DNA from: Desulfobacterium sp.
GTDB lineage: Bacteria > Desulfobacterota > Desulfobacteria > Desulfobacterales > Desulfobacteraceae
NCBI GenBank assembly: GCA_030145245.1
Contig: JAQYWC010000033.1
Coordinates: 1-64,000 of the forward strand
Reading direction: 5' to 3'
DNA length: 64,000 nucleotides
This document shows, piece after piece, positions 37,224 to 49,574 of this stretch; the stretch's first letter is position 1, and every line of letters begins with the position of its first letter. Both the position numbers and the translations under genes were made by a program. Below the pieces are notes generated by a model that was not told where the DNA came from, searched no databases, and was given only the letters and a program-made list of their open reading frames with translations.

Positions 37224-40200
37224 TCAGACTGCTGCAACATCCGCAGTTTCGATTTCCAGATTCTTGAAACCGACAAAACCCGTACCAGCCGGAATTAATC
37301 GACCCATGACCACATTTTCTTTAAGTCCCTTGAGATCATCAAAGCGACCCTGCATACTTGCTTCGGTCAACACCTTTGTTGTCTCCTGGAACGAGGCAGC
37401 GGAGATGAAACTGTCCGTTGCCAGAGAAGCCTTGGTGATTCCGAGAATCAGAGGCTCTCCCCTGGCGGGCTCGCCGCCCTTGAGAACGACCTCCCGGTTT
37501 GCCGCGGCAAACCGCATCCTGTCAACTTGCTCATCCGGAATGAAGTCGGTATCCCCGATCTCGATCACCTTAACCCGGCGCATCATCTGGCTGATGATCA
37601 CCTCGATGTGCTTGTCGTTGATCCGAACACCCTGGAGTCTGTAGACCTCCTGGACCTCATCCACAAGATACCGGGCCAGAGCAACCTCGCCCTTGATATT
37701 CAAAATATCCTGGGGATTGGCGCTGCCGCCGATGAGGGGCTCGCCGGCTTTGACATAGTCTCCGTCATAGACCGAAACATGGCGCCCCTTGGGAATGAGG
37801 TATTCACGCTTGTCCCCAACGTCCGTGGGAGTAACGGTTACCTTTTGTTTACCCTTGGTTCCCTTGGAGACAGTGATGTATCCGTCGATCTCCGTGAGAA
37901 CTGTGGGCTCCTTAGGCTTCCTGACCTCGAAAAGCTCTGCAACCCTGGGAAGACCACCGGTGATATCCTTGGTCTTTGAGGTCGCCCTGGGAAGTTTTGC
38001 AATGATATCACCCGCCATGACCTGGTCATCCTCGTCCACCAGAAGAATGGCGTTGACCGGCAGGAAGTAGCGGACAACGGCAGTTGCGCCGGGCATCTTC
38101 ACACCTTTTCCGTCCTGGTCTCTGAAGGTTATCCTCGGGCGAACATCGGAACTCTTGCCCTCAATGATGGTCCGGCTCACCTTTCCGGTCACAGGATCGA
38201 TCATCTCCTGAACAGTGGAGCCGGCCTCAATGTCTGCAAACCGAACCCGTCCGTTCACCTCGGTGATGATGGGGGTGGTGAAGGGATCCCACTCGGCGAT
38301 CCTGTCTCCAACTTCCACATGCTGTCCCTCTTTAACCAGGAGGGTTGCGCCGTAGATGATATCATCATGGGCCCTTTCCCTGCCTTCGGGGCCAACAATG
38401 GCAAAGCCGCCACCCTTTCTGTTCATAACGATCTGCTTGTCATCCGCCGTGGTAACGATCTGAATGCTCTCGTTCAGTTTGATCGTTCCTGCGACCCTGG
38501 CCTTGATCTCTGCGACCTCGACCTTTCTGCTTGCAGTACCACCGATATGGAAGGTACGCATGGTAAGCTGTGTTCCCGGCTCGCCAATGGACTGGGCGGC
38601 CATGATACCAACGGCCTGGCCAATATCCACGGTCTTACCGTAAGCAAGATCCCGGCCGTAGCAGCTTGCGCACACCCCGGTCTTGGACTTGCAGGTCAGA
38701 ACGCTTCTAATCTTAACGCTGGTGACACCGGCCGCCTCGATCTTCTCGACCATGGCCTCATCCAGCTCCACACCCTTCTCAACGATCACCTCGTCCGTAT
38801 AAATATCCCGGACAGCCTCCTGGGTAACCCTGCCGAGGATTCGCTCTCCCAGGCTCTGGATCACTTCGCCACCCTCAAGAAGGGATTCGACCTCGACGCC
38901 CATGAGGGTTCCGCAATCATCCTCCATCACGGTACAGTCCTGGGCCACATCTGCCAAACGCCGGGTAAGGTAACCCGAGTTGGCGGTCTTGAGCGCAGTA
39001 TCGGCAAGACCCTTACGGGCACCATGGGTGGAGATAAAGTACTGAAGAACCGTCAATCCCTCACGGAAGCAGGCGGTGATCGGGTTCTCGATGATCTCGC
39101 CAGAGGGCTTGGCCATAAGGCCACGCATTCCCGCGAGCTGTCTCATCTGATCCTTGCTGCCCCTGGCTCCGGAATCGGCCATCATGTAGACCGCATTGAG
39201 AACGTCCCCTTCCGGACCCTGGTAGCTCTTGGAGCTTTTCGGGTTCTTCATCACTTCCATCATGGCGTCGGCAATGTCATCCGTGCTCTTGGCCCAGATA
39301 TCAACCACCTTGTTGTATTTCTCGCCCTGGGTGATCAAACCTTCGGAATACTGCTCTTTGATATCCACAACACTCATCTCTGCCTCACGGATGATATCCC
39401 ACTTGTTATCCGGAATGATCATGTCGTCGATGCAGATGGAAAGCCCGCCAAGGGTTGAGTACTTGTAACCGATATCCTTGAGCCTGTCGGCCAGGACCAC
39501 AGTCTCCTTGATGCCGATGTTTCTGTAGGCATAATCCACAAGTTCACGGACCGCAGACTTGGTGATGATTTTGTTCACAAGCTGGAAGGGCAAAGTCGTC
39601 TTGCGCTCGTCAACCCTGAAGATATTGTAAAAGCCGCCGGATTCGATCACATCGGAAAACTGGTCTTTTCGAAGCCCGTAAAGCTGCTCCGCCTTGATCT
39701 CAGAGACCTGAAAGATGTTCTTGAACTCCTTTCGGGTCAGGATGCCGGTGGCGCCCTTGGTCGCTTTGGTCTCGTCGTCCGAGTATGCGTCAGAAACCTG
39801 GTCAAAAGTCTTGCCGCTCCTCAGTTCCTGGAGCGCCTCAGCCGCAGAATCCCTGTCTGCTACCCGGATACGGCTCATGGAGAGCAGGGTATCACCGGGG
39901 ATGATCTCCCACAACATGATCCGGCCGCAGGTGGTGTCGTACAGTTCACCGTCGATACGAACCTTGATCATTGCGTTGAGGGCAAGCTCTTTTGCGTCAA
40001 AGGCGGATCTAACCTCCTCAACGCTGGCAAAACTTGTTCCTTCGCCGGAAAGACCAGCCACTCCACGGGTCATGTAGTAGATACCGAGAACGATATCCTG
40101 GGTGGGAACAATCACCGGCTGACCATTGGCAGGGGAGAGAATATTGTTGCTGGCAAGCATCAAGATCCTCGCCTCAAGCTGGGACTCAAGCGAAAGGGGA

Positions 40201-41612
40201 ACATGCACGGCCATCTGGTCACCGTCAAAGTCGGCATTGAAGGCGGTACAGACCAACGGATGGAGCTGAATGGCCTTTCCTTCTATAAGAACAGGCTCAA
40301 AGGCCTGGATGCCGAGACGATGAAGGGTTGGTGCACGGTTGAGCATGATGGGATACTCTTTGACCACATGGTCCAATGCGTCCCATACCTCGACCTCCTC
40401 CCGCTCGACCATCTTTTTGGCGCTCTTGACGGTGGAGACAAGGCCTTTCTGCTCCAGATAATTGTAGATGAACGGCTTGAACAGCTCAAGGGCCATCTTC
40501 TTGGGAAGACCACACTGGTGGAGCCTGAGATAGGGACCAACGGTGATAACGGTACGGCCCGAGTAATCCACACGCTTTCCAAGCAAGTTCTGACGAAACC
40601 GGCCCTGCTTACCCTTAAGGGTGTCGCTCAAGGACTTGAGGGGCCGCTTGTTGGTTCCGGTAACGACCCTGCCGTGTCGACCGTTATCAAAAAGGACATC
40701 CACGGCCTCCTGTAGCATGCGCTTCTCATTTCGAACGATGATATCAGGAGCGTTGAGATCCACCAGGCGTTTGAGCCGGTTGTTACGGTTGATCACCCTA
40801 CGGTAGAGATCGTTGAGATCACTTGTGGCAAACCTGCCACCCTCAAGGGGAACAAGGGGCCTCAAATCCGGAGGAAGGACGGGCAGAGCCGTCATGATCA
40901 TCTTTGTAGGGCTCTGTTCCGAGTTTCTGAAGGCATCAACCACCTTGAGACGCTTGGACATCTTCTGGCGCTTGGCCACCGATTTGGTGGTGTAGATCTC
41001 TTCCCTCAGCTCCTTGTAAACCGCATCAAGATCCACCTCTTCCAGCAGTTTGAGGATCGCCTCGGCTCCCATGCCGGCTTCAAAGCCGTCAAACCCGTAC
41101 AGTTCGATGGCTTCGTGGTATTTGTCATCGGAAAGAAGCTGGAGCTTATCCATCCCGCTTTCCATTGGATCGATGACAATATAGGAGTCAAAGTAGAGAA
41201 CCTTTTCAAGGTTCTTGAGGGTCAGGTCAAGTATGTTTCCGATCTTGCTCGGCAAGCTCTTCAGGAACCAGATATGGGATACGGGACAGGCAAGCTCGAT
41301 GTGAGCCATTCTCTCCCGTCGCACCTTGGACTGGATCACCTCAACGCCGCACTTTTCACAGATCACGCCACGGTGCTTCATGCGCTTGTATTTACCGCAG
41401 TTGCACTCGTAATCCTTTGTGGGACCAAACACCTTTGCGCAGAACAGACCGTCCCGTTCCGGTTTAAAGGTTCGGTAATTGATGGTTTCAGGCTTTTTTA
41501 TCTCACCATGGGACCACTCTCTGATCTGGTCCGAGGAGGCAAGAGCGATCTGGACGCCCGTATAAAGCTTAGGATCTTTCGGCTTGGCGAAGAAATCGTA
41601 TATGGTTTCCAA
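37224..41612 (-). CDS. rpoC: RNA polymerase beta' subunit
   Basis: A 1462-residue catalytic subunit. Seen in order: the N-terminal zinc ribbon ([19 protein letters not shown], about residues 70-90), the Mg2+-binding active site [12 protein letters not shown] (about 460), and the second zinc site ([11 protein letters not shown], about 970-980). It starts with TTG and an AAGGAGA site. Length agrees with proteobacterial rpoC. It is separated from rpoB by ten bases. Confidence 0.98.
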   Translation of the reverse strand: METIYDFFAKPKDPKLYTGVQIALASSDQIREWSHGEIKKPETINYRTFKPERDGLFCAKVFGPTKDYECNCGKYKRMKHRGVICEKCGVEVIQSKVRRERMAHIELACPVSHIWFLKSLPSKIGNILDLTLKNLEKVLYFDSYIVIDPMESGMDKLQLLSDDKYHEAIELYGFDGFEAGMGAEAILKLLEEVDLDAVYKELREEIYTTKSVAKRQKMSKRLKVVDAFRNSEQSPTKMIMTALPVLPPDLRPLVPLEGGRFATSDLNDLYRRVINRNNRLKRLVDLNAPDIIVRNEKRMLQEAVDVLFDNGRHGRVVTGTNKRPLKSLSDTLKGKQGRFRQNLLGKRVDYSGRTVITVGPYLRLHQCGLPKKMALELFKPFIYNYLEQKGLVSTVKSAKKMVEREEVEVWDALDHVVKEYPIMLNRAPTLHRLGIQAFEPVLIEGKAIQLHPLVCTAFNADFDGDQMAVHVPLSLESQLEARILMLASNNILSPANGQPVIVPTQDIVLGIYYMTRGVAGLSGEGTSFASVEEVRSAFDAKELALNAMIKVRIDGELYDTTCGRIMLWEIIPGDTLLSMSRIRVADRDSAAEALQELRSGKTFDQVSDAYSDDETKATKGATGILTRKEFKNIFQVSEIKAEQLYGLRKDQFSDVIESGGFYNIFRVDERKTTLPFQLVNKIITKSAVRELVDYAYRNIGIKETVVLADRLKDIGYKYSTLGGLSICIDDMIIPDNKWDIIREAEMSVVDIKEQYSEGLITQGEKYNKVVDIWAKSTDDIADAMMEVMKNPKSSKSYQGPEGDVLNAVYMMADSGARGSKDQMRQLAGMRGLMAKPSGEIIENPITACFREGLTVLQYFISTHGARKGLADTALKTANSGYLTRRLADVAQDCTVMEDDCGTLMGVEVESLLEGGEVIQSLGERILGRVTQEAVRDIYTDEVIVEKGVELDEAMVEKIEAAGVTSVKIRSVLTCKSKTGVCASCYGRDLAYGKTVDIGQAVGIMAAQSIGEPGTQLTMRTFHIGGTASRKVEVAEIKARVAGTIKLNESIQIVTTADDKQIVMNRKGGGFAIVGPEGRERAHDDIIYGATLLVKEGQHVEVGDRIAEWDPFTTPIITEVNGRVRFADIEAGSTVQEMIDPVTGKVSRTIIEGKSSDVRPRITFRDQDGKGVKMPGATAVVRYFLPVNAILLVDEDDQVMAGDIIAKLPRATSKTKDITGGLPRVAELFEVRKPKEPTVLTEIDGYITVSKGTKGKQKVTVTPTDVGDKREYLIPKGRHVSVYDGDYVKAGEPLIGGSANPQDILNIKGEVALARYLVDEVQEVYRLQGVRINDKHIEVIISQMMRRVKVIEIGDTDFIPDEQVDRMRFAAANREVVLKGGEPARGEPLILGITKASLATDSFISAASFQETTKVLTEASMQGRFDDLKGLKENVVMGRLIPAGTGFVGFKNLEIETADVAAV

Positions 41613-41622
41613 TATCTTCTCC

Positions 41623-44600
41623 TTATTTCCCTTCTAAAAGATTTATATCCAATCCCAGACTTTGGAGCTCTTTTGTAAGAACTCTGAAAGATTCGGGCAT
41701 TCCAGGCTCAAGAACGTTCTGTCCCTTGACAATCTTCTCATACATGCGCGTTCGTCCTGTCATATCATCTGATTTAACCGTAATGAACTCCTGGAGTGCA
41801 TGGGCGGCACCGTAAGCCTCCATGGCCCACACCTCCATCTCTCCGAGTCGCTGGCCGCCAAACTGGGCCTTACCGCCCAGGGGCTGCTGGGTAACCAGGG
41901 AGTATGGTCCAATGGATCGTGCATGAATCTTGTCATCGACAAGATGATGGAGCTTGAGCATATACATGATACCCACGGTGATGGGTTTTTCAAAACGCTC
42001 ACCGGTCCGGCCATCATAGAGGACCGACTGACCCGAGGTGTGGAGCCCTGCATAGTTGAGCAAGGCCTTGATCTCACTTTCGGCAGCACCATCAAATACC
42101 GGAGTGGCCATGTGCACGCCGTTCTGGTAGAGCTTGGCAAACTCCATGAACTCCTTGTCGTCCATTTTATCGATGGACTCAACAAAGTCACGCTCCTCCT
42201 CATTGGCCGGAACGGGCATGGTCTCTTCTAAGGTGTAGTGGGACTCAAAGTTGTAGTGGGTCTTGTCCTTGTTCGCTTTCTCACCGGGATTAACCGGCGG
42301 TGTGACAAAAATCCGTTTGACCCTCGCCCTAAGCTCTTGGACATTTTTCTCATAGATGAGATCATCGATCTGGCGGCCAAGCCCTCTGGCAGCACATCCC
42401 AGATGGATCTCAAGGATCTGTCCCACGTTCATTCGAGAGGGAACACCCAGGGGATTAAGCACCATGTCAACGGTTCGACCGTCTTCAAAATAGGGAAGAT
42501 CCGCCACTGGAAGAATCCGGGAGACAACACCCTTGTTACCATGCCGGCCTGCCATCTTATCACCTACGGACAGCACACGCTTCATGGCAACGCTGATCTT
42601 GATCAGCTTGAGCACACCCGGAGACAGATCGTCTCCCTTTTCATAACGGGAAACCTGGTTGTTGAAGTGCTCCCTTGCTTTTTTGATCTGCGCCTCAGCC
42701 CTCTCAAGGATGATCTGGGCTGTTTCGGTCAGATGGGGATCCTCGACGCTCACGCCCATGAGGTCTGAAAGGGGAATCCCTTCAAAGAGACTTGACGCCA
42801 CCGCCGTGTCAGCCTGCACAACCACTTTCTTGCCCTTTTTAAGAGGCGTGGAAAGGATTTGACCTGCAAGCAGTTCTTCGAGACGCTCCTGAATGGTTTC
42901 AGTGATGATCCGGATCTCGTCATCCCTGTCCTTTTCAAGCTTTAGGATCTCAATATCCTCGATGGACCGGGTTCGGTCATCCTTGGACAACCCTCGTCGG
43001 GAAAAGACCTTGGCATCGGTCACGACCCCTTCAACCCCTGGGGGCACCCTGAGGGAGGTGTCCTTGACATCCCCTGCTTTTTCACCAAAGATCGCCCGGA
43101 GAAGCTTTTCCTCGGGACTGAGCTGGGTTTCACCCTTTGGAGTGATCTTACCAACAAGGATATCGCCGGGTTTCACCTCGGCTCCGAGCCGGATGATACC
43201 GCTCTCGTCCAGATCCTTTAGCGCCTCTTCACCGGCATTGGGAATATCACGGGTAATCTCTTCTTTACCAAGCTTTGTATCCCTGGCAACGACCTCGAAC
43301 TCCTCAATGTGTACCGAGGTATAGACCCCATCCCTGACAAGACGTTCACTCACGAGGATAGAATCCTCATAGTTGTAACCACCCCAGGGCATGAAAGCCA
43401 CGGTGACGTTCTTGCCAAGGGCAAGCTCTCCCATCTCTGTGGAGGGACCGTCGGCTATGACCTGGCCGGTTTTCACGTGATCGCCTTTTTTAACAATCGG
43501 CCTGTGGTTGAAGCAAGTGTTCTGGTTTGACCGGACGAACTTGGATGCATTATAAATGGTAACCGTCTTATCAGACGTACCGGCATTTACATCGGTATTC
43601 TTGACGACAATACGCTTGGCATCCACATCCACAACCACGCCATCGTGTTCAGCAACAATGGCCACACCGGAATCCCTGGCCACAACCCCTTCGATCCCAG
43701 TACCAACATATGGCGCTTCGCTCCGAATCAGGGGAACAGCCTGGCGCTGCATGTTGGAACCCATGAGCGCCCTGTTGGCATCATCGTTCTCCAGAAAGGG
43801 AATCAATGAGGCGGAAACAGAGACCAGCTGGTTTGGAGAGACGTCCATGAACTCGATGTCCTGATTTTTCACCATCTCAAACTCGCCGGCCACCCTGGAG
43901 GTGACAAGGTCATTAATCAGGGTACCATCTTCATCAAGCACCGCATTTGCCTGGGCAATGGGGTGTTCCTTCTCTTCAAAGGCGGACAGATGGGTGATAT
44001 CCCGGCTGACTACGCCGTCCTTGGCCAACCTGTAGGGTGTTTCGATAAATCCGAAATCGTTGACCCGGGCGTAGGTACACAAGGAAACGATGAGACCGAT
44101 GTTGGGTCCCTCCGGCGTCTCAATGGGACAGATCCTGCCGTAATGGGAAGGATGAACATCCCTCACCTCAAAACCGGCCCGCTCCCTGGTGAGTCCGCCT
44201 GGTCCAAGGGCTGATAGTCGCCGCTTGTGGGTAGTCTCGGACAGGGGGTTAGTCTGATCCATGAACTGGGAGAGCTGGGATGTACCAAAGAACTCCCTGA
44301 CAACGGCAGAGACAGGCTTTGGATTGACAAGATCGTGGGGCATCATCGCATCCACTTCCTGCATGCTCATCCGCTCTTTGATGGCCCGTTCCATCCGAAC
44401 AAGACCGATCCGGTACTGGTTCTCAAGAAGCTCGCCAACTGCCCGGACTCGTCTGTTTCCAAGGTGATCGATATCATCGACAGCGCCCTGGGTATCCTTA
44501 AGCTCTACCAGGGTTGAAGCCGTAAGAAGAATGTCTTCCTTTCGAAGGGTTCTGACATCAATGCCCGTGGTCATGCCGAGACGGTGGTTCATCTTCAAAC

Positions 44601-45825
44601 GACCTACATTTGACAAATCGTAATAGGCCGGTTTAAAAAAGAGGTGGTCGATAAAATCCTGGGCAACCTCAGGGGTTGCAGGATTACCAGGACGAAGCCT
44701 CCGGTATATCTCAATGAGGGCTTCTGCCCTTGAGATCACCTTGTCAACGGCCAGGGTCTTTCGTATGGAGTCAGAGCTGTAAGTGTCGACATAAAGGATG
44801 CTGAACTCATCAATACCTGCAGCCTCGATTGCGTCAATCACCTCGCCATCAATGAGCGCTCCGGCCTTGGCGATGATCTCTTCGGTTTCAGCGTTGATAA
44901 CGGTGGAGGCAAAGCCCTTGCCAATGATGTCATCCTCGCCGATGGGTATATGTTTGAGGCCTGCTGCCTGGAGCTGCTTCAGGGCACGAATGGTGAAGAG
45001 GCGTCCTTTTTTCACCACCACGTCGCCTGTTTCAGGATCAAGCACGTCGAAACTGGCCCGGTTTCGTTTCAGGTTATCGGCATTGAACTCTTTGAACAGA
45101 GCCCCATCCTTTCTGAAGATACGCTCCCGCTTGTAAAAGAAGCTCAGGATATCTTCGTTGGTGTAGCCAAATGCCTTGAACAGGATGGTAATGGGGAATT
45201 TTCTTCGCCGGTCAATCCTGATATTAACGATATCCTTGGGATCGATTTCCATGTCGATCCAGGATCCTCTGACAGGAATAATACGAGCCGTATAGATAAT
45301 CCTGCCACTGGAGTGGTTTTTGCCCTTGTCATGGTCAAAAAACACACCGGAGGATCTATGAAGCTGACTGACAACAGCGCGTTCAGTACCGTTGATGATA
45401 AAGGTGCCGCGTTTGGTCATCAAAGGAATAGTGCCGAAATAGATCTCCTGCTCTTTGATATCGCGGATGGATGTGGTTCCTGCTTCCTTGTCCACATCAT
45501 AGACTACGAGCCTTACGGTTATGTTAACAGGAATTTCATAGGTCATCCCCCGACTGATGCACTCTTCCACAGAGTGCTTTGTCTCTCCAAACGAGTAGGA
45601 GACATACTCAAGGGAGGAGGTCCCGGTGAAGTCCTTAATGGGAAAAACCGATTTGAATACCAGGTGTATTCCGATATCTTCCCTGTTTTCAGGGAAAACA
45701 TCCCTCTGCAGAAAACGTTCAAAAGAGGTACGCTGCATCCCTATGAGATCGGGAATGTCGACGACCCTGCTTTTACTGCCAAATTCTTTTCTTATGCGCT
45801 TGCTTGCCAAAAGGCTCCCGGTCAT
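41623..45825 (-). CDS. rpoB: RNA polymerase beta subunit
   Basis: A 1400-residue subunit forming half of the active-site cleft. The rifampicin region ([23 protein letters not shown]-type, with the sensitive-type Asp, His and Ser residues) is intact, as is the flap and the C-terminal [18 protein letters not shown] motif that contacts beta'. It follows rplL after 118 bases. The length exceeds that of E. coli (1342) through small insertions. Confidence 0.98.
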   Translation of the reverse strand: MTGSLLASKRIRKEFGSKSRVVDIPDLIGMQRTSFERFLQRDVFPENREDIGIHLVFKSVFPIKDFTGTSSLEYVSYSFGETKHSVEECISRGMTYEIPVNITVRLVVYDVDKEAGTTSIRDIKEQEIYFGTIPLMTKRGTFIINGTERAVVSQLHRSSGVFFDHDKGKNHSSGRIIYTARIIPVRGSWIDMEIDPKDIVNIRIDRRRKFPITILFKAFGYTNEDILSFFYKRERIFRKDGALFKEFNADNLKRNRASFDVLDPETGDVVVKKGRLFTIRALKQLQAAGLKHIPIGEDDIIGKGFASTVINAETEEIIAKAGALIDGEVIDAIEAAGIDEFSILYVDTYSSDSIRKTLAVDKVISRAEALIEIYRRLRPGNPATPEVAQDFIDHLFFKPAYYDLSNVGRLKMNHRLGMTTGIDVRTLRKEDILLTASTLVELKDTQGAVDDIDHLGNRRVRAVGELLENQYRIGLVRMERAIKERMSMQEVDAMMPHDLVNPKPVSAVVREFFGTSQLSQFMDQTNPLSETTHKRRLSALGPGGLTRERAGFEVRDVHPSHYGRICPIETPEGPNIGLIVSLCTYARVNDFGFIETPYRLAKDGVVSRDITHLSAFEEKEHPIAQANAVLDEDGTLINDLVTSRVAGEFEMVKNQDIEFMDVSPNQLVSVSASLIPFLENDDANRALMGSNMQRQAVPLIRSEAPYVGTGIEGVVARDSGVAIVAEHDGVVVDVDAKRIVVKNTDVNAGTSDKTVTIYNASKFVRSNQNTCFNHRPIVKKGDHVKTGQVIADGPSTEMGELALGKNVTVAFMPWGGYNYEDSILVSERLVRDGVYTSVHIEEFEVVARDTKLGKEEITRDIPNAGEEALKDLDESGIIRLGAEVKPGDILVGKITPKGETQLSPEEKLLRAIFGEKAGDVKDTSLRVPPGVEGVVTDAKVFSRRGLSKDDRTRSIEDIEILKLEKDRDDEIRIITETIQERLEELLAGQILSTPLKKGKKVVVQADTAVASSLFEGIPLSDLMGVSVEDPHLTETAQIILERAEAQIKKAREHFNNQVSRYEKGDDLSPGVLKLIKISVAMKRVLSVGDKMAGRHGNKGVVSRILPVADLPYFEDGRTVDMVLNPLGVPSRMNVGQILEIHLGCAARGLGRQIDDLIYEKNVQELRARVKRIFVTPPVNPGEKANKDKTHYNFESHYTLEETMPVPANEEERDFVESIDKMDDKEFMEFAKLYQNGVHMATPVFDGAAESEIKALLNYAGLHTSGQSVLYDGRTGERFEKPITVGIMYMLKLHHLVDDKIHARSIGPYSLVTQQPLGGKAQFGGQRLGEMEVWAMEAYGAAHALQEFITVKSDDMTGRTRMYEKIVKGQNVLEPGMPESFRVLTKELQSLGLDINLLEGK

Positions 45826-45943
45826 GGTATCTCCAAATATGGGTTATTATAACCGTGAAAGCGGAGACATGGCCCTATAGGCCCTGCCCCCGCATCGAGT
45901 GTGTGAAATTTACAAATTTTTTCAAGTGGTTAGTAAAAACTAA

Positions 45944-46330
45944 CTACTTGATGGTGACCTGGGCACCAGCTCCTTCGAGCTGCTCCTTGATCTTTTCTGC
46001 GTCTTCTTTAGCAACGCCTTCCTTAACGGGCTTGGGGCACTCGTCAACAAGAGCCTTTGCCTCTTTGAGGCCAAGACCTGTGATGGCGCGAACTTCCTTG
46101 ATAACAGCGATCTTCTTGTCACCAGCAGCTTCGAGAACTACGTCGAACTCTGTTTTCTCCTCAGCTGCACCAGCTGCATCGCCTGCAACCGCACCACCAG
46201 CCATCATTGCAACGGGAGCTGCAGCAGAAACACCAAATTTCTCCTCAAGCTCTTTAACCATCTCAGAGAGCTCAAGAACGCTCATGTTTGCTATAAATTC
46301 AACTACATCATCTTTTGTGATATCAGCCAT
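45944..46330 (-). CDS. rplL: 50S ribosomal protein L7/L12
   Basis: A 128-residue stalk protein that recruits translation factors. It has an N-terminal dimerisation part, an Ala/Gly-rich hinge ([21 protein letters not shown]) and a C-terminal domain ([20 protein letters not shown]). The ATG at 46330, after AGGAGAA, is the standard start; an open frame continues 35 codons upstream into rplJ but has no family similarity. Confidence 0.98.
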   Translation of the reverse strand: MADITKDDVVEFIANMSVLELSEMVKELEEKFGVSAAAPVAMMAGGAVAGDAAGAAEEKTEFDVVLEAAGDKKIAVIKEVRAITGLGLKEAKALVDECPKPVKEGVAKEDAEKIKEQLEGAGAQVTIK

Positions 46331-46398
46331 TATTTTCTCCTTAGAAAAACCTGTAAAAGAGTTACCTCTTTTTTGATCATTAAAATTATCTAAAACGT

Positions 46399-46920
46399 TT
46401 ATGCAGCCTCTTTCTGTTCGCCAATTGCATTGCAAACAGTGAGAAATGCCCTTGGAACGCCTCCAAGAACTCTAACCATGGCTGTCGGGACTCCGTTCAT
46501 TGCTGAGAGCAACTGTGCCAGGAGGACCTCGCGTGACGGCATCTTTGCGAGTGCTTTAATCTCATCAACTGAGATAAGCTTACCGTTCATGGTTCCTGCC
46601 TTAATTTCAAGCATGTCGTTATCTTCGGCAAACTTGACCAGAACCCTGGCTGGGGCCACGGGGTCGTCCTTGCAGGTTGCAAGGGCGTTGGGCCCTTTGA
46701 AGGAATCTTTCATAAGAGCAGTATCAGTTCCCTCACAAGCCATGGTGAGGAGCGTGTTCTTCATAACTTCCAACTGAACACCCTCTTTTCTCAACTCTGA
46801 CCTGAGCTGGGTCATCGCCTCCACATCTAGCCCCTTGTAATCGACAAGGATCGAGATTTGAGTCTCCGCAAGGCGAACCTTTAACTGCTCTACAAATTCT
46901 TTTTTATTTGATAAATTCAA
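46399..46920 (-). CDS. rplJ: 50S ribosomal protein L10
   Basis: A 173-residue stalk base that carries the L7/L12 dimers. [25 protein letters not shown] is typical. The start codon is TTG, supported by a very strong AAGGAGGTG site. A 180-base leader precedes it with the expected architecture of an L10-binding autoregulatory RNA. Confidence 0.97.
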   Translation of the reverse strand: MNLSNKKEFVEQLKVRLAETQISILVDYKGLDVEAMTQLRSELRKEGVQLEVMKNTLLTMACEGTDTALMKDSFKGPNALATCKDDPVAPARVLVKFAEDNDMLEIKAGTMNGKLISVDEIKALAKMPSREVLLAQLLSAMNGVPTAMVRVLGGVPRAFLTVCNAIGEQKEAA

Positions 46921-46955
46921 TAACTACACCTCCTTTCCAAATACAACATTTTTTC

Positions 46956-47036
46956 AGAGGTGCCAACTATGCCAAAACAGGCTTCTGTCTCGGCAGGCCG
47001 GCATCGCCGATTATACACATTCCCATGTGCACCTAC
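46956..47036 (-). ncRNA. Candidate L10 leader (autoregulatory mRNA element)
   Basis: The rplA-rplJ gap contains a structured stretch closed by AGGTGC/GCACCT pairing (47034-47029 with 46963-46958) that encloses GC-rich inner helices around 46990-47015. Position directly before rplJ and the overall form match the ribosomal protein leader to which the L10-L7/L12 complex binds. No covariance search was possible. Confidence 0.6.
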
Positions 47037-47100
47037 TGTCTTTGACAGACAATTTATAAACTCTATCTACCCGGTTGCAGAGATAAAAAACAACTCTCTG

Positions 47101-47793
47101 CTATTTAGCATGTACCGGATCGATCTTAACACCTGGTCCCATGGTTGTGGAAACAGTGATTCCTTTGAGGTATGTACCCTTGCTGGATGCTGGCTTAAGA
47201 GAGACGATCATAGAGATGAAAGCCTTTACATTTTCAGCAAGTTTTTCAACACCAAAGGAGACCTTTCCAACCGGGGCGTGTATGATACCCGCCTTTTCAA
47301 CCCGAAAGTCGATCTTTCCGGCTTTGAGCTCATCAATCGCCTTTGCAACCTCAAAGGTGACGGTTCCGGTTTTTGCATTCGGCATAAGTCCCCGGGGTCC
47401 GAGGACCCTTCCGAGCTTGCCAACGGTTCCCATCATGTCCGGGGTGGCAATAGCCTTGTCAAATCCGAACCAGCCGTTCTTGATCTTTTCGACTGTCTCT
47501 TCGTCGGCTATGAAATCAGCGCCTGCGTCTAGGGCCTCTTTCTCTTTTTCACCCTTTGCAAAAACGAGAACCTTTACTTCTTTGCCAAGACCGTTGGGGA
47601 GAACTACGGTGCCGCGGATCATCTGATCGGCGTGCCGCGGATCTACTCCCAGTCTTACAGCAATATCTAAAGTCTCATCGAACTTTGCATAGGACGAAGC
47701 GAGTGAGAGCTCTAAAGCTTCATTGAAATCGTAACGAGCCTGCTTGTCGATCTTTTTAGATGTTTCCGTATATTTTTTACCGTGCTTCGGCAT
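47101..47793 (-). CDS. rplA: 50S ribosomal protein L1
   Basis: A 230-residue protein forming the mobile L1 stalk that helps eject deacylated tRNA; in E. coli it represses its own operon. The family signature around [27 protein letters not shown] is complete. It is 25 bases downstream of rplK. Confidence 0.98.
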   Translation of the reverse strand: MPKHGKKYTETSKKIDKQARYDFNEALELSLASSYAKFDETLDIAVRLGVDPRHADQMIRGTVVLPNGLGKEVKVLVFAKGEKEKEALDAGADFIADEETVEKIKNGWFGFDKAIATPDMMGTVGKLGRVLGPRGLMPNAKTGTVTFEVAKAIDELKAGKIDFRVEKAGIIHAPVGKVSFGVEKLAENVKAFISMIVSLKPASSKGTYLKGITVSTTMGPGVKIDPVHAK

Positions 47794-47818
47794 TTTATAT
47801 CACTCACTCCTTAAACGG

Positions 47819-48241
47819 TTAAACTACTTCGATGCCCATACTTCTGGCGGTACCAGCAATAATGTTCACAGCTGCATCGATATCAGCAGCGTTCAAATCT
47901 TCCATCTTTGTTGTGGCGATCTCAACAAGCTGATCATGGGTTACTTTCCCGACCTTGTCGCGGTTAGGTACACCGGATCCCTTGCTGATGCTAGCCGCCT
48001 TTTTCAAGAGCATGGAGGCCGGAGGCGTCTTTGTAATAAAGGTAAACGATCTATCCTGATAGACGGTAATCACCACGGGTATGATAGAACCTGCGTCGTT
48101 GGCAGTCCTGGCATTAAAAGCCTTGCAGAAATCCATGATATTTACGCCATGCTGACCCAGCGCAGGGCCGATTGGCGGAGAAGGATTTGCCTTACCAGCC
48201 GCTACCTGAAGTTTTATCAGCGCCATTACTTTTTTTGCCAT
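47819..48241 (-). CDS. rplK: 50S ribosomal protein L11
   Basis: A 140-residue protein of the GTPase-associated centre, needed for stringent response activation and the target of thiostrepton. [23 protein letters not shown] is the N-terminal proline-rich region. It lies between nusG and rplA. Confidence 0.98.
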   Translation of the reverse strand: MAKKVMALIKLQVAAGKANPSPPIGPALGQHGVNIMDFCKAFNARTANDAGSIIPVVITVYQDRSFTFITKTPPASMLLKKAASISKGSGVPNRDKVGKVTHDQLVEIATTKMEDLNAADIDAAVNIIAGTARSMGIEVV

Positions 48242-48280
48242 CTTTATCTACTCCTGACACTCACTTTAATGTTTCTCAAT

Positions 48281-48811
48281 TTAAATCTTTGTAACCTGAG
48301 CGAACTCGAGTTCCACTGGCGTTGCCCTGCCAAAGATGCTGACCAGAACCCTGATCTTTCCCTTATCCGGCAACGACTCTTCCACGGTACCGTTGAAGTT
48401 AGTGAAGGGACCATCGGTGACCCGCACATCGTCTCCAGGTTCAAAATAATATTTGGGCTGAGGTTTGTTCTTGCCCTGTTCCATTCTCTCTACAATTGCA
48501 GCTGCTTCCTGATCGGTGATGGGAGCCGGCTTGTGCTTCCCCCCAAGGAACCCTGTAACTTTTGCAGTGGAATTGACGATGTGCCATGTCTCGTCGCTCA
48601 GAGACATGTGCACGAGAATGTACCCCGGATAAAATTTTCTTGAGGATTCCCGCTTCTTTCCGTTGACAAATTCGACAACGTGTTCAGTGGGGACGAGAAT
48701 CTCGCCAAATTTGTCCGAGCAGCCGGAATTGGAAATTCTGTCTTCAAGGGAGAGCTTAACTTTCTGCTCAAACCCTGAGTAGACATGAACCACGTACCAT
48801 TTAAGAGACAC
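48281..48811 (-). CDS. nusG: Transcription elongation/antitermination factor NusG
   Basis: A 176-residue factor linking RNA polymerase to the ribosome or Rho. The NGN domain ([21 protein letters not shown]) and C-terminal KOW domain ([20 protein letters not shown]) are both present. The start codon is GTG, fourteen bases after secE, with a GGGGTG-type site. It is of normal length. Confidence 0.98.
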   Translation of the reverse strand: MSLKWYVVHVYSGFEQKVKLSLEDRISNSGCSDKFGEILVPTEHVVEFVNGKKRESSRKFYPGYILVHMSLSDETWHIVNSTAKVTGFLGGKHKPAPITDQEAAAIVERMEQGKNKPQPKYYFEPGDDVRVTDGPFTNFNGTVEESLPDKGKIRVLVSIFGRATPVELEFAQVTKI

Positions 48812-48825
48812 TGTCTACACCCCTT

Positions 48826-49218
48826 TTATGCAAGGACAACCTGAACAAGCTTTGAAAGGCTAAAATCCACCAGACCGAGAAAAGCAGCAAGAATAAAAAC
48901 AAGGATAATAACGACAACGGTTGAACCCGCTGTCTGCTTACGATTTGGCCAGGTTACTTTTTTCAGCTCAACGCGCACCTCCCGCAGAAATTGAACCGAC
49001 TTCTGATAGAAGTTCTGTTCCCCGGGAGTCACAACTGCTGATGAACCTGACTTTCCAAGTTTCTCGCGAACCTTTCCAGCCTGTTTTGAGACCTGAGATG
49101 GCGCTTTCCCCATCTTGTCAGTCCCTTTATTCTCGTCGCCTTCCGGCAAACTTTCAGGTTCCTGCACTTTTGTCTTGATTTTATCAGCTGGTGACTTCTT
49201 TTTTTGCAACCGTGCCAT
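48826..49218 (-). CDS. secE: Protein translocase subunit SecE
   Basis: A 130-residue inner-membrane component of the SecYEG channel. The conserved amphipathic part (LREVRVELKKVTWPNRKQT) and the single C-terminal membrane helix (about 97-120) are clear. An N-terminal charged, probably disordered extension of about 65 residues precedes it; SecE of many bacteria is only about 60-80 residues. AGGAG supports the ATG at 49218. Confidence 0.95.
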   Translation of the reverse strand: MARLQKKKSPADKIKTKVQEPESLPEGDENKGTDKMGKAPSQVSKQAGKVREKLGKSGSSAVVTPGEQNFYQKSVQFLREVRVELKKVTWPNRKQTAGSTVVVIILVFILAAFLGLVDFSLSKLVQVVLA

Positions 49219-49276
49219 ATCACTCCTGATTTGTTTCTATCTTATCCAAACCTCCTGGACTCGACTTAGCTGTAGG

Positions 49277-49353
49277 TGGCAGGTCAGGAGGGAGTCGAAC
49301 CCCCAGCATCCGGATTTGGAGTCCGGCGCTCTACCAATTAGAGCTACTGACCT
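49277..49353 (-). tRNA. tRNA-Trp (CCA)
   Basis: The minus strand folds as a cloverleaf: acceptor AGGTCAG/CTGACCT, D arm GCTC...GAGC, anticodon loop with CCA in GGACTCCAAATCC, and TTCGACT T loop. Discriminator G and CCA are encoded. It lies between rpmG and secE, a placement also seen in Pseudomonas. Confidence 0.95.
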
Positions 49354-49400
49354 GCATTAACCAACAGATATTGAAGTGGCAGTCAACTGCCTGTCAGAAA

Positions 49401-49556
49401 CTATTTGCGCGTCTCCTTATGAGTCACATGCTTCTTACAAAATCTGCAGTATTTCTCAAACTCGAGCTTATCAGGAGTTATACGCTTATTCTTTGTCGTT
49501 GTGTAGTTCCGCCTCTTACACTCTGTACATGCAAGAGTAACTTTAACTCTAGCCAC
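49401..49556 (-). CDS. rpmG: 50S ribosomal protein L33
   Basis: A 51-residue protein, starting with GTG ([20 protein letters not shown]), with CxxC pairs at CTEC and CRFC that give the zinc form. AAGGAG precedes the start. It lies between tuf and tRNA-Trp. Confidence 0.96.
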   Translation of the reverse strand: MARVKVTLACTECKRRNYTTTKNKRITPDKLEFEKYCRFCKKHVTHKETRK

Positions 49557-49574
49557 TTGAAACTCCTTGATTGA

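Noticed and set aside
38319-39458. Long plus-strand open frame opposite rpoC
   Set aside because: Antisense shadow of rpoC with low-complexity, implausible composition.
44950-45852. Long plus-strand open frame opposite rpoB
   Set aside because: It is fully antisense to conserved rpoB, has no recognisable domain, and arises from the codon bias of the real gene.
46331-46435. Upstream extension of rplL into rplJ
   Set aside because: The extra codons lack family similarity and the ATG at 46330 has a good ribosome binding site.
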